The position numbers and the translations under genes are program-made. Below the pieces are notes generated by a model. The model ran no database searches. It was not told the DNA's origin and was given only the letters and a program-made list of their open reading frames with translations. Positions 35,320-47,699 of a stretch of 64,000 bases of DNA are shown one piece after another. Within the stretch, counting starts at the first letter, position 1, and each line of letters begins with the position of its first letter. Source of the DNA: Aegilops tauschii subsp. strangulata (Eukaryota; Streptophyta; Magnoliopsida; Poales; Poaceae); NCBI RefSeq assembly GCF_002575655.3, contig NC_053037.3, positions 448,787,793 through 448,851,792 of the forward strand, written 5' to 3'.

Positions 35320-35619
35320 TTTAGGAGGATCCCAGGCAGGAAGCCTGCGCCTCTTTCGATCTGTATCCTAGTTTGTGCTTGCCTTCTTAAGGCAAACTTG
35401 TTTAACGTATGTCTGTACTCAGATATTGTTGCTTCCGCTGATTCGTCTATGATCAAGCAATTGTATTCGAGCCCTCAAGGCCCCTGGCTTGTATTATGAT
35501 GCTTGTATGACTTATTTATGTTTTTGGAGTTGTGTTGTGATATCTTCCCGTGAGTCCCTGATCTTGATCGTACACGTTTGCGTGCATGATTAGTGTACGA
35601 TTGAATCAGGGGCGTCACA

Positions 35620-38600
35620 AGTTGGTATCAGAGCCGACTGCCTGTAGGAATCCCCCTTCCACACTCCTTGGCCGAAGTCGAGTCTAGACATTGCAAAACT
35701 TTTACTAACATGGTTGTGTGGCTTACGGGCCCACGTCGCCATTGGGTGGTATTAGGATCTTTTACTCATCGGTCTATACTCTGGGACTCTGATCTCTCTT
35801 CTATTCGAGTTAAATGATTTTGCTAACTCTAACTCTAGGTTCTCGTAATTATTTATTTCCGGAGAGCCCCTCACTCTAGATGATTGATGGCTGCACTAGA
35901 AGATTCCGAAGTTACTCTCCGATGTTTCCTCCATACTTTGTGCCATCGCTTTTGCAATTCCATTCCAATGATAAACCCCAATGGATAACCAAGTACACTT
36001 GCCATTCTTACAATCATTCCCCGTTGATCTTGTTATTACAAGATAACCCGAAATTCTCTCTAATGTTCTGAGAATACTTGGTGCCTACTGCCTTGCTGTT
36101 CTTTGCCACATGAATACCCCTACGGATAATTTCTCGCACTTACCGAGTATCTACTCATCCCTAGTTGATTCATGTATGTCACCAATCTTCGAAATACCAT
36201 TCGATCTTCCGAAAATCCTCAGCAGCCTATTGCTCTTGAAATTCTTGTTTGCTTACATTATGGTTAATCCCATAAGTCTAGTAATCTTATTAGCATCCTT
36301 TGTCACTATCATCTTGAGTCCGTGGATTCAATATGCTGCGGATGCTTGCAATCCTCAGGATTTATCCTTCTGGCTCAGACATCGTTTTAAACATGAGCTG
36401 GTTCTCGACCAATCGGATTGCCATCGATTGTACCCCTAAGTCTACGCAACTTATCCATCCCTAATCAGAGCGTTTGCTTCTGATCCCTTGATCGGAAATC
36501 ATAATTCTTTTGCATTTGAGCTTTGAATTAGTTAGTTGTTTCTATAGTCTGATATCCTTGCATTTGTTTTTCTCTGGTTGAGTACCGATGTTTACATCAG
36601 ATCCCTTGAGGACCATCAGATCCTTTGGTGGATTATTATCCGACTGTTCTTGCATATTCTCATAACATGGAGTTCCTTCCCTGATGCATAATGCTATTGG
36701 TAAATCCTATTCTTTGATTTTGTCCAACCATGCTCTACTTTTGAGCTGGTAATATTTATTATTGAAGCTTGTGGCATATGTTCCTAAGATGCCCCAATGG
36801 GTTGAACCAATGCCTTCACTATTCTGAGTGAACCCGAAAGATTTCACGGGTCATACTTATCTGGTATTGCACCAGGTAAAACTTTCAACAACTAATGTCA
36901 TTTTCAAAAAAAGAGAGAGGTGAATGGAAGGTTATACACTGAAGAAGTGGGAGTCGAGCTTGAACTTTGTGTTCATGCCCATGGACACGATGTAGATCTT
37001 GTCATGGAAGCTTCTCGTAACAATAATTATCCCCTTGATATAATTTCATCTTATATCTGGGATTTGGTCTTTTGCAATCGTGGTTTTCGACCATAGTGTT
37101 CTTCTTTGATCCCATTTCTCGGACAAGTTTAAGCACTTGTCTTCTACAAAGCAATACCCTATTCCAACCTCTACTTTGATCTGTCGTCAAGTATTACCCC
37201 CTGTTATCTCGAGATTATCATGGAACTGCATAACTTCTTATGATTTCTTCATCAAGTACTACATTCTCACTGATTCCAATTTTTCACGGGCTCTGAGTTA
37301 TTAAACTCCCAAAGACACTGATAACTGAACCGAGTCCGCACTATGGTTCAACAACTGTTAGTAATCTTCTTTACCTACGAGTTTGTACTCGATCACGTCA
37401 TTCCTAGCCTGTTCGGCTACATCATTACCGTGCTAATTTTAATTATGCTACTTGGTCCTTCTTCCCGGAGCACAAATTTTGACGGTGAGCTAATCTTACG
37501 TCAATCTCCCTTGTCATATCTTTTCTCCTTGAATAGCTAACTTGATTTCGAGTTTGTGTCGTACCCATGGTTCCAGTAACCTTTTGCTTCACCATTCCCT
37601 TGGTGTGATGTCGTCGCCGATCGATTACATCTTCTTGAAACCTCTAGATAAATGTGTCGTGATCATCGTCAACATTTTAACTTCTTCTGAGATGTACCTT
37701 GAGTTCCTTGCTATCCAGCATTTGTTCTTCTTTACCTTGGAGTATTACCATCTTTTATGTCAAGAATGTCGTGAGAATTTCACCACCTCTTAAGAATTCT
37801 TGATATAGGTGATCCTTCTTGCCACATCCGTTCATTCCTTGGTCCCCGTGTTGTTTCTAACCTAACCGAAAATTGAACTATGCTGTGCGACTTCAAAACT
37901 TCTAGCAACCCTATTGCTTTGAAGTTAATGGTCGATATTTCATTGTTAGACCATTGGTTATCGAATCACCATTCTAACATTGATCATGCTACCTAAGCCC
38001 ATATTTTGTGTGCACCTTTCAACCAATGTTTAACTGCGTATGTTTTCCTTGAGCATACCTCATTATACCATTTGATCTGACAAATATTATCTCCTTGTTC
38101 ACATAATTGTGGAAATCCATCTTGTTGGAATTCCCGATAAATTGTCGCTGAGTCCATCAGCCACATCCTCGTCTTCTCCTTGGTCTCTTAATTCGGAACT
38201 TGCTTCCATAGTCCATTTCCTGAGAATCTTGCAATACCATCTCATCAAATTAAGTTGCGCCTTTTTCTTCTCATGCATCCTAAGTCTGAGGTATCCTGAC
38301 GCCAATCGAATCTGAACCTCGGTCAGATATGATGGTTGGAACACATTTCCAGGAGTTATAACATCTTTACGTGACCGGGTAAGGTGATGTCATGCCTAGC
38401 ACACCTGGCCGGAGCACCTAGTGTTATAGTTTCCTTTTTAACAAGGTTAACCATTCTTCGATGAGGAAATTGTAAGACTTATTCTATAAGTTGTTCCTGA
38501 TGGATCCTTTGTGTATCTAAGGTCTGACCTTTGCTTGAAGACCCTGTCAATGCTATCTCGAAGCATGTCTGTGGTACTCCGATCTTCAATAAGAACATTT

Positions 38601-39699
38601 GAAGCAATGCTATCTTTTCTTTATCAATTATCCAAAACACCGTTGTATGGGTATTGTCATCAAATTCCTCTTCCCTTACCTAAATGGTTTCTAGTTTCTA
38701 TCATGTTGTGTATATCTTGCTCTGCTTGTCCTTGGGAAGGGTATACCCCTGGTATATGTGTCAAACACATTTTCCTTTCCATTGTTCTGTTTGGTCTGAT
38801 GATCATATTTTCCTTTCCATTGATTTGTTTAACCTTCCTTGTGATCTATAGGATCTAAGCAGTAATATTCTTCTGCTTATCTAAACACCTTGGTGTACAA
38901 CCGTGTCAGTAAGACCCTGTTGCATTTGTCGATAGCATTCCGGTAACCACCGGTGGACGAGAACTTTGCCTATTGGTCCGCCTCGTTCAACGAGCAGGAA
39001 AATGGTTCTCTTCGTCCCTCGCCCTTGGTATCGATGTTGTTGCCGACATAACTAACAGGCTACCCTCTGGCATGCCTTGCTATCGTGACCGTGCAAGATG
39101 TCAGCCCCCTTTCTACTTTAAACCACATGGTGGGCCCATAACCCACAGTTCCACAGGATCGAAACCTGACTCTCCTGCACACACCCCGGTTTCCCAAGTT
39201 ATTCCTCGCGTGTGGCCTCGTATGTAATTCACGGGCCACCTTCCTAGTGATCTATTCTGGTAACAGACGCAATACTTAATCTCGTTGCTCTGGACCCCTA
39301 TCGCACTTTGTTTCAGACATGGAACTATTGCCTATCCGTTTGAAACTTCTCATGGTACCTTCTTACTTTGCTCTTGATATCTTCTTAAGTTTCAATTCGA
39401 GAGATACCTATGCTTCTTCCCCTGAGTTAACCGTCCGATGCTCAATTTTGTTAGAATTCGTCCTTATAGAGTTTTCCCCTCTTATCCTTTCGTAAGTACG
39501 ATGAAGATCCCGAAGGAAGAACGATAACTTCATCTTGATGCATTGATGCATAGGAATGGAGACATCAATGCTATGGATCGACCTCTTCAAGAAGAGCAAC
39601 CAAGACCGATAAGATTCGTTAGAATTTCGTAACCAGACCTTTTCCCCCGTTTTCCACCTCTTAAATCTCGGGACGAGATTTCTTGTAGTGGAGGAGAAT
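35620..39699 (+). other. Element E internal region 1, non-coding
   Basis: TGGTATCAGAGC at 35623-35634, complementary to initiator tRNA-Met, is the primer site. GTAGTGGAGGAGAATT before 39700 is the polypurine tract. The region between is T/C-rich with no frame beyond about 110 codons and no gag or pol motif. The longest frame (36110-36439) is kept in the second copy but encodes only a hydrophobic low-information peptide. Confidence 0.8.
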
Positions 39700-42600
39700 T
39701 GTGACGCCCGGATAATTAAGCTACAGTGAACCTCTACTAATGATGCCACGTCACTTCAGTTACTGTTGCTAATCTCGCGTTAGTTCAAAACCGATTCAAA
39801 ATCCAAATTAAAAAAAAGTCAAAGAATTAAAGTTTTCAATTGTCAAATAGAAAATGTTCAAATTGTAGCAAATAAATCATAGATGATTATGGTGGTGAAA
39901 CCACATTGTTGTGAAATGTTTGAATACTCCGAATTAAATAGAATAGAAGCCAAAACCAATAATTAGATGCCCTTTATAAAATATAACATATTAAACTAAT
40001 TAAGTTTGGTGCCCAAGATATAGTGGCAGTAGAATAAGTAGTAATACTATTTTTAGGAACTAAGATCATAATTATAAAAAAACTAAAATAAAGAGAAACT
40101 AAAAGTAAAACGGTAAAAGAAAAATTAAGAAAAACAAAATACAAAAAAAAGAGAACACCCCCCTCGCTGGGCCACGGCCCAGATGGCCTCGGGGCCAATC
40201 GGGCCGGCCCCGCCGCACCTCTCCTGGCCTATATGGCCCCTCCCTCGTGACCTAACCCCCGAACGCCCCACTCCCCTCATGATCCGACCCCCCTCGTCTC
40301 CCTCACCCGCCGCCACCACACAACACTCATACACACACACACGCACGCATCGTGCCGGGGAGAGGAGCTCCCCGCGCCCGATCCCCTCGCGTGCATCGGT
40401 GCCCCGCCTCCCTCCGTCACCGGCGACCGCCAGCAGGCCGCCGCCCCGCGCCGCCGCCGCCAACGGCCCCATGTTGGCTGCAGCTTCATCACCGGCGCCA
40501 ACCCTGCCGCATGCCCCCTGCCGCCCGGAGCCGCTCCACCAACGCTCGTCGCCGACCACCGCCCCGTCGCCGGATCTCCTCCCCATCGCCCGGTCGTCCC
40601 CGTCCACCTCCTCGACCCCCGCTGCCCGAACCCCTGCAGCACCCCTGTGAGCCGCCGCCTCCCCTCCTCACTCCCTCTCTCTCCCGTCGTTGAGCCCCCG
40701 CTTGCGGCCGCGGTCACCCCATCCACGGCTGCGCTCCGTCCGTGCCCCGCACACCCTGGCCTCCTCCCCGCATGGCCCGACGATGCTCGCCGCCGCCCGC
40801 GACTGCGCCCGCTTCCACCAGCAGCCACTCCGTGCTCGCGCGCGACGCCGCTGGGCGCTGGAGCTCGTCCCACGCGCGTGCTCCACCGCGCTGCCCGCCT
40901 AGCCTCGCCGCGCCGCTGCTTTGGCCACGGCCACAGCCGCCGTGCGCCCAATCGGGCCACGCCCGTAACCGCCACCCTGCACCCGCTTTGGCCCAGTGCC
41001 AATGACACATGGGGCCCAGCCCCTGGAACGTTTAATAAAAAAGAATTTTAAAAATAAATAAATAAATAAGTAAATAAAAATGTTAACTAATTAAGTAATC
41101 AATTAACTAAATTAATTAATCTTGTTTAACTAAACTAAAAACATTAGTTACCTAATTAACTAATTAAACTGATTAATAGGTTAATTAGATTATTGTACCT
41201 ATGATATGCGGGACCCACACGTCAGCGACCCAGTCAACACCTCTGTTGACTGCTGACGTCGTGCTGATGTCATGATGACGTCAGCATGCACTATTCTGCA
41301 TAATGTTGATTTAAAATAATTAAGTAAATTCTAAAAATGATTAAATCTTTTAAAATTAATATAAGATAAACCGTAGCTCGGATGGAAAAACTTTGTACAT
41401 GAAAGTTGCTCAGAACGACGAGGCGAATCCGATTACACAGCTCGTTCGTCCGCCACACACCCCTAGCATATTGAACACGCAACTTTCCCCCTCCGTTTCA
41501 TCTGTCCGAAAACGCGAGACACTGGGGATACTTTCCCGGATGTTTCCCCCCTTCGCCGGTATCACCTATCCCCGCGTTAGATTACCCCTGGCACCGCGTA
41601 TTGCCTTGTTATATTTTGTGTGATGCTTTGTTTGCTCCGTATTTACTGTTTCTTCCCCCTCTTCTTCTCCGGTAGACCCTGAGACCGACGCCGCTGCTAC
41701 CCAGTACGACTACGGTGTTGACGACCCGGCCTACTTGCCAGAACAACTAGGCAAGCCCCCCCTTGATCACCAGATATCGCCTATTCTTCTCTCTACTACT
41801 TGCATTAGATTAGTGTAGCATGTTACTGCTATCGGTTAATCCTATTCTGCTGCATAGCATGTCATTGTTGCTACAGTTGTTACCCTTACCTGCAATCCTA
41901 AATGCTTAGTATAGGATGCTAGTGTTCCATCAGTGGCCCTACACTCTTGTCCGTCTGCCATGCTATACTACTGGGCCGTGATCACTCGGGAGGTGATCAC
42001 GGGCATATGCTATATACTTTATACTATTACATTACTTATGATACTGTTCGAAGATGGGGGCTGAAGGGGCAGGTGGCTCCATCCCGGTAGAGGTGGGCCT
42101 GGGTTCCCGACGGCCCCCGACTGTTACTTTGAGGCGGAGCGACAGGGCAGGTTGAGACCACCTAGGAGAGAGGTGGGCCTGGCCCTGGTCGGCGTCCGCG
42201 GTTACTTCAAAATAACACCTTAACGAGTTCTTGGTATTTGATCTGAGTCTGGCCATTTGGTCTATACGCACTAACCAACTACGCGGGAACAGTTATGGGC
42301 ACTCGACGTCGTGGTATCAGCCGAAGCCTTCGTGATGTCAGCGACTGAGCGGCGCGCGCCGGATTGGACTTGAACGCCTGCTAGGTTAGGTCTGCTTCCG
42401 GCCGCCCACGCAACATGCAGGTGTGCAATGGGCGATGGGCCCAGACCCCTGCGCCATAGGATTTAGACCGGGGTGCTGACCTCTCTATTGTGCCTAGGTG
42501 GGGCTGCGACGTGTTGATCTTCCGAGGCCGGGCACAACCCAGGAAAGTGTGCCCGGCCGAATGGGATCGAGCGTGTTGGGTTATGTGGTGCACCCCTGAA

Positions 42601-43446
42601 GGGAAGTTTATCTATTCGAATAGCCGTGTCCCTCGGTAAAAGGACGACCCGGAGTTGTACCTTGACCTTATGACAACTAGAACCGGATACTTAATAAAAC
42701 ACACCCTTCCAAGTGCCAGATATAACCCGGTGATTGCTCTCTAACAGGGTGACAAGGAGGGGATCGCCGGGTAGGATTATGCTATGCGATGCTACTTGGT
42801 GAACTTACCATCTACTCTCTTCTACATGCTGCAAGATGGAGGTGGCCAGAAGTGTAGTCTTCGACAGGATTAGCTATCCCCCTCTTATTCTGGCATTCTG
42901 CAGTTCAGTCCACCGATATGGCCCTTTACACATATACCCATGCATATGTAGTGTAGCTCCTTGCTTGCGAGTACTTTGGATGAGTACTCACGGTTGCTTC
43001 TCTCCCTCTTTTCCCCCTTTCCATTCTACCTGGTTGTTGCAACCAGATGCTGGAGCCCAGGAGCCAGACGGTACCATCGACGACGACTCCTACTACACCG
43101 GAGGTGCCTACTACTATGTGGAGGCCGCTGACGACGACCAGGAGTAGTTTACGAGGATCCCAGGCAAGAGGCCTGCGCCTCTTTCGATCTGTATCCAGTT
43201 TGTGCTAGCCTTCTTAAGGCAAACTTGTTTAACGTATGTCTGTACTCAGATATTGTTGCTTCCGCTGACTCATCTATGATCGAGCAATTGTATTCGAGCC
43301 CTCGAGGCCCCTGGCTTGTATTATGATGCTTGTATGACTTATTTATGTTTTTAGAGTTGTGTTGTGATATCTTCCCGTGAGTCCCTAATCTTGATCGTAC
43401 ACGTTTGCGTGCATGTTTAGTGTACGATTGAATCGGGGGCGTCACA
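39700..43446 (+). repeat. Element E LTR2
   Basis: This 3747 bp LTR lacks element F. Similarity to LTR1 is high throughout, with scattered substitutions. Confidence 0.9.
40352..43147 (+). pseudogene. Spliced ORF counterpart in LTR2
   Basis: Exon 1 ends at 40646, exon 2 is 41676-41750 and exon 3 is 43047-43147, with the same splice motifs as LTR1, including CTAG|GCAAGC. Exon 2 reads ETDAAATQYDYGVDDPAYLP. Exon 3 reads DAGAQEPDGTIDDDS and ends ADDDQE. Indels in the upstream repeat put the first ATG (40183) out of frame, and the frame opens only from a GTG codon at 40352. This copy may therefore be silenced at its start. Confidence 0.35.
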
Positions 43447-46445
43447 AGTTGGTATCAGAGCCGACTGCCTGTAGGAATCCCCCTTCCACACTCCTTGGCC
43501 GAAGTCGAGTCTAGACATTGCAAAACTTTTACTAACATTGCTGTGTGGCTTACGGGCCCATGTCGCCATTGGGTGGTATTAGGATCTTTTACTCCTCGAT
43601 CTATACTCTGGGACTCTGATCTCTCTTCTATTCGGGTTAAATGATTTTGCTAACTCTAACTCTAGGTTCTCGTAATTACTTCTTTCCGGAGAGCCCCTCA
43701 CTCTAGATGATTGCCGGCTACACTAGAAGATTCTGAAGTTACCCTCCCATGTTTCCTCGATACTTTGTGCCATCGCTTTTGCAATTCCATTCCATCGATA
43801 AACCCCAATGGATAACCAAGTACACTTGCCATTCTTAGAATCATTCCCCATTGATCTTGTTATTATAAGATAACCCGAAATTCTCTCTAATGTTCTGAGA
43901 ATACTTGGTGCCTACTGCCTTGTTGTTCTTTGCCACATGAATACCCCTACGGATAATTTCTCGCACTTACCGAGTATCTACTCATCCCTAGTTGATTCAT
44001 GTATGTCACCAATCTTCGAAATACCATTCGAACTTCCGAAAATCCTCAGTAGCCTATTGCTCTTGAAATTCTTGTTTGCTTACATTATGGTTAATCCCAT
44101 AAGTCTAGTAATCTTATTAGCATCCTTTGTCACTATCATCTTGAGTCCGTCGATTCAATATGCTGCGGATGCTTGCAATCCTCAGGATTTATCCTTCCGG
44201 CTCAGACATCGTTTTAAACATGAGCTGGTTCTCGACCAATCGGATTGCCATCGATTGTACCCCTAAGTCTACGCAACTTATCCACCCCTAATCAGAGCGT
44301 TTGCTTCTGATCCCTTGATCGGAAATCATAATTCTTTTGCATTTGAGCTTTGAATTAGTTAGTTGTTTCTATAGTCTGATATCCTTGCATTGTTTTTTTC
44401 TCTGGTTGAGTACCGATGTTTACATCAGATCCCTTGAGGACCATCAGATCCTTTGGTGGATTATTATCCGACTGTTCTTGCATATTCTCATAACATGGAG
44501 TTCCTTCCCTTATACATAATGCTATTGGTAAATCCTATTCTTTGATTTTGTCCAACCATGCTCTACTTCCGAGCTGGTAATATTTATTATTGAAGCTTGT
44601 GGCATATGTTCCTAAGATGCCCCGATGTGTTGAACCAATGCCTTCACTATTCTGTGTGAACCCGAAAGATTTCACGGGTCATACTTATCTGGTATTGCAC
44701 CAGGTAAAACTTTCAACAACTAATGTCATTTTCAAAAAAAAGAGGTGAATGGAAGGTTATACATTGAAGAAGTGGGAGTCGACCTTGAACTTTGTGTTCA
44801 TGCCCATGGACACGATGTAGATCTTGTCATGGAAGCTTCTCGTAACAATAATTATCCCCTTGATATAATTTCATCTTATATCTGGGATTTGGTCTTTTGC
44901 AATCGTGGTTTTCGACCATAGTGTTCTTCTTTGATCCCATTTCTCGGACAAGTTTAAGCACTTGTCTTCTACAAAGCAATACCCTATTCCAACCTCTACT
45001 TTGATCTGTCGTCGAGTATTGCCCCCTGGTATCTCGAGATTATCATGGAACTGCATAACTTCTTATGATTTCTTCATCAAGTACTACATTCTCACTAATT
45101 CCAATTTTTCACGGGCTCTGAGTTATTAAACTCCCAAAGACACTGATAACTGAACCGAGTCCGCACTACGGTTCAACAACTTTTAGTAATCTTCTTTACC
45201 TACGAGTTTGTACTCGATCACATCATTCCTAGCCTGTTCGGCTACATCATTACCGTGATAATTTTAATTGTGCTACTTGGTCCTTCTTCCCGGAGCACAA
45301 ATTTTGACGGTGAGCTAATCTTACGTCAATCTCCCTTGTCATATCTTTTCTCCTTGAATAGCTAACTTGATTTCGAGTTTGTGTCGTACCAATGGTTCCA
45401 GTAACCTTTTGCTTCACCATTCCCTTGGTGTGATGTCGTCGCCGATCGATTACATCTTCTTGAAACCTCTAGATAAATGTGTCGTGATCATCGTCAACAT
45501 TTTAACTTCTTCTGAGATGTACCTTGAGTTCCTTGCTATCCAGCATTTGTTCTTCTTTACCTTGGAGTATTACCATCTTTTATGTCAAGAATGTCGTGAG
45601 AATTTCACCACCTCTTAAGAATTCTTGATATAGGTGATCCTTCTTGCCACATCCGTTCATTCCTTGGTCCCCGTGTTGTTTCTAACCTAACCGAAAATTG
45701 AACTATGCTGTGCGACTTCAAAACTTCTAGCAACCCTATTGCTTTGAAGTTAATGGTTGATATTTCATTCTTAGACCATTGGTTATCGAATCACCATTCT
45801 AACATTGATCATGCTACCTAAGCCCATATTTTGTGTGCACCTTTCAACCAATGTTTAATTGCGTATGTTTTCCTCGAGCATACCTCATTATACCATTTGA
45901 TCTGACAAATATTATCTCCTTGTTCACATAATTGTGGAAATCCATCTTGTTGGAATTCCCGATAAATTGTCACTGAGTCCATCATCCACATCCTCGTCTT
46001 CTCCTTGGTCTCTTAATTCGGAACTTTCTTCCATAGTTCATTTCCCGAGAATCTTGCAATACCATCTCATCAAATTAAGTTGCGCCTTTTTCTTCTCAGG
46101 CATCCTAAGTCTGAGGTATCCTGACGCCAATCGAATCTGAACCTCGGTCAGATATGATGGTTGGAACACATTTCCAGGAGTTATAACATCTTTACGTGAC
46201 CGGGTAAGGTGATGTCATGCCTAGCACACCTGGCCGGAGCACCTAGTGTTATAGTTTCCTTTTTAACAAGGTTAACCATTCTTCCATGAGGAAATTGTAA
46301 GACTTATTCTATAAGTTGTTCCTGATGGATCCTTTGTGTATCCAAGGTCTGACCTTTGCTTGAAGACCCTGTCAATGCTATCTCGAAGCATGTCTGTGGT
46401 ACTCCGATCTTCAATAAGAACATTTGAAGCAATGCTATCTTTTCT
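43447..46445 (+). other. Element E internal region 2, truncated
   Basis: It repeats internal region 1 from the primer site onward with a few percent of changes. It stops abruptly at GCTATCTTTTCT, which corresponds to about 38620 in copy 1. Confidence 0.9.
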
Positions 46446-46492
46446 AGGCGAGTAGACGCGGCGGCGAGCAGTCGCATAGGAGACGCTCCCCA
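46446..46492. other. Filler DNA at a rearrangement junction
   Basis: About 47 GC-rich bases (AGGCGAGTAGACGCGGCGGC at the start) match neither element E nor the corresponding part of element G's other LTR. They look like filler added during end joining, or an assembly join. Confidence 0.5.
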
Positions 46493-47457
46493 AAAACTTT
46501 TTTGGCAAATTTCTCTCAGACTCCCTGTCTAGTATTCAGCAGCTAGATGACCCTTAAGCGTGTGACCCTATAGGTTCGGTGAAGCATAGACATGACCGGA
46601 ACACTTTCCGATCAATGATCAACATCGGAGCCGTGGACACCCATATTGACCCCTATACCCACACGAATGAATATTCAAGTGAACCTCCAGTTGCCGTGTG
46701 CTATTCCGGTTGCTTCGCGATATGTTACAAAGACCCGAGGTAAGATTTACTTGCATCCCCGTGGATCAACAACTTGTCCACTATGCTAGTTACCTCGTTA
46801 CTGGTTTTGTTCTCTTTTCTCGTTTCCGTGTTCCGGCATCTCTGTGATCAAATCACACTGTGTCTGGCCAGACGATGATGGATACCGTAACACCGAGAGG
46901 GCCCGAGAATATCTCTCCCTAGTCGGAGGAGCAAATCCCAATCTTGAGCTATCAAGTTACTTGACATACTTTTCCATGAACCCGTAAGCCGCCGTAATAG
47001 CCACCCATTTACGGATGACGTTTAACAAACCCCAAAGTTCATGAAGCAAGCATGAAGAAACTCGATACTCTCATGGTCTAAGGAATCATGCAAACGTTAA
47101 CCATCTCTGTGTTATGTACCATTAACTTGTGACGAATGAATCTCATAGCATAACAATAATCCGGGTCGATTCAACACAAATGTTCTCTTAACATTGTGCC
47201 CTCAAAGTTGCTGGCATAGACATGCCCATGATCAGGAAAACAGAACCATCATGCAACACTTGAGCTAGTCTTAGAGGCCAGACTAGGAATACTTCTTACC
47301 GTTTATTATTCCACACGTGCATATGAGTCTTCCTCCGAGCATCGTGGATATTGCAGACTCGAGAATCATTGCAGTTATAGCATGGAACATAAACATAATT
47401 GTGAACTCGGAGATTAATAATATCATTTATTATTGCCTCTAGGGCATATCTCCTACA
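46493..47457 (-). repeat. Element G 3' LTR, truncated
   Basis: It corresponds to 53905-54869 of the complete LTR with few differences. The remaining about 1.2 kb of the LTR are lost at the filler junction. Confidence 0.85.
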
Positions 47458-47699
47458 GACTCCCACTTGCACTAGAGTCAATAATCTAGTTAATGCTAAT
47501 GCACTTTACACCTATGGCATACTGGTGTAAAAAATGCTTCGCATGTGGTATAGCCTGATGTCCATCGGATCTGATAACTTCAGCTCCGTGTGTATCTCTG
47601 CATATCCTCGCATTTTCACGCTTTGACAAAATTCATATTTTGTGTGGACTTGGCTTTGTATATATGTGAATCATTGGTCGAAACCTGATTCCGCAGACT

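Larger units (their letters stand above)
29199..35619 (+). repeat. Element E LTR1, interrupted by element F
   Basis: After removing F and one target copy the LTR is about 3.77 kb, close to LTR2 at 3747 bp. It runs from TGTGACGCCCGGATAATTAA to GGGGCGTCACA. Confidence 0.9.
29199..46445 (+). mobile_element. Element E: non-autonomous Ty3-type element, LTR-internal-LTR-internal
   Basis: The order is LTR1 (29199-35619), internal 1 (35620-39699), LTR2 (39700-43446), internal 2 (43447-46445, truncated). LTR2 ends with the same primer-site junction as LTR1, so two units share one LTR head to tail. A third LTR is missing because internal 2 breaks off at 46445. The internal region (about 4.1 kb when complete) has a primer site and polypurine tract but no gag or pol that I can recognise, like a large retrotransposon derivative. 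Termini are TGTGACGCCC and GGGCGTCACA. Its 3' end motif CTCGGGACGAGATTTCTT is typical of Ty3 elements. Confidence 0.85.

Noticed and set aside
36110..36439. A 109-codon frame kept in both E internal regions (also 43937-44266)
   Set aside because: The two regions are recent duplicates, so conservation is expected. The peptide has no recognisable domain.
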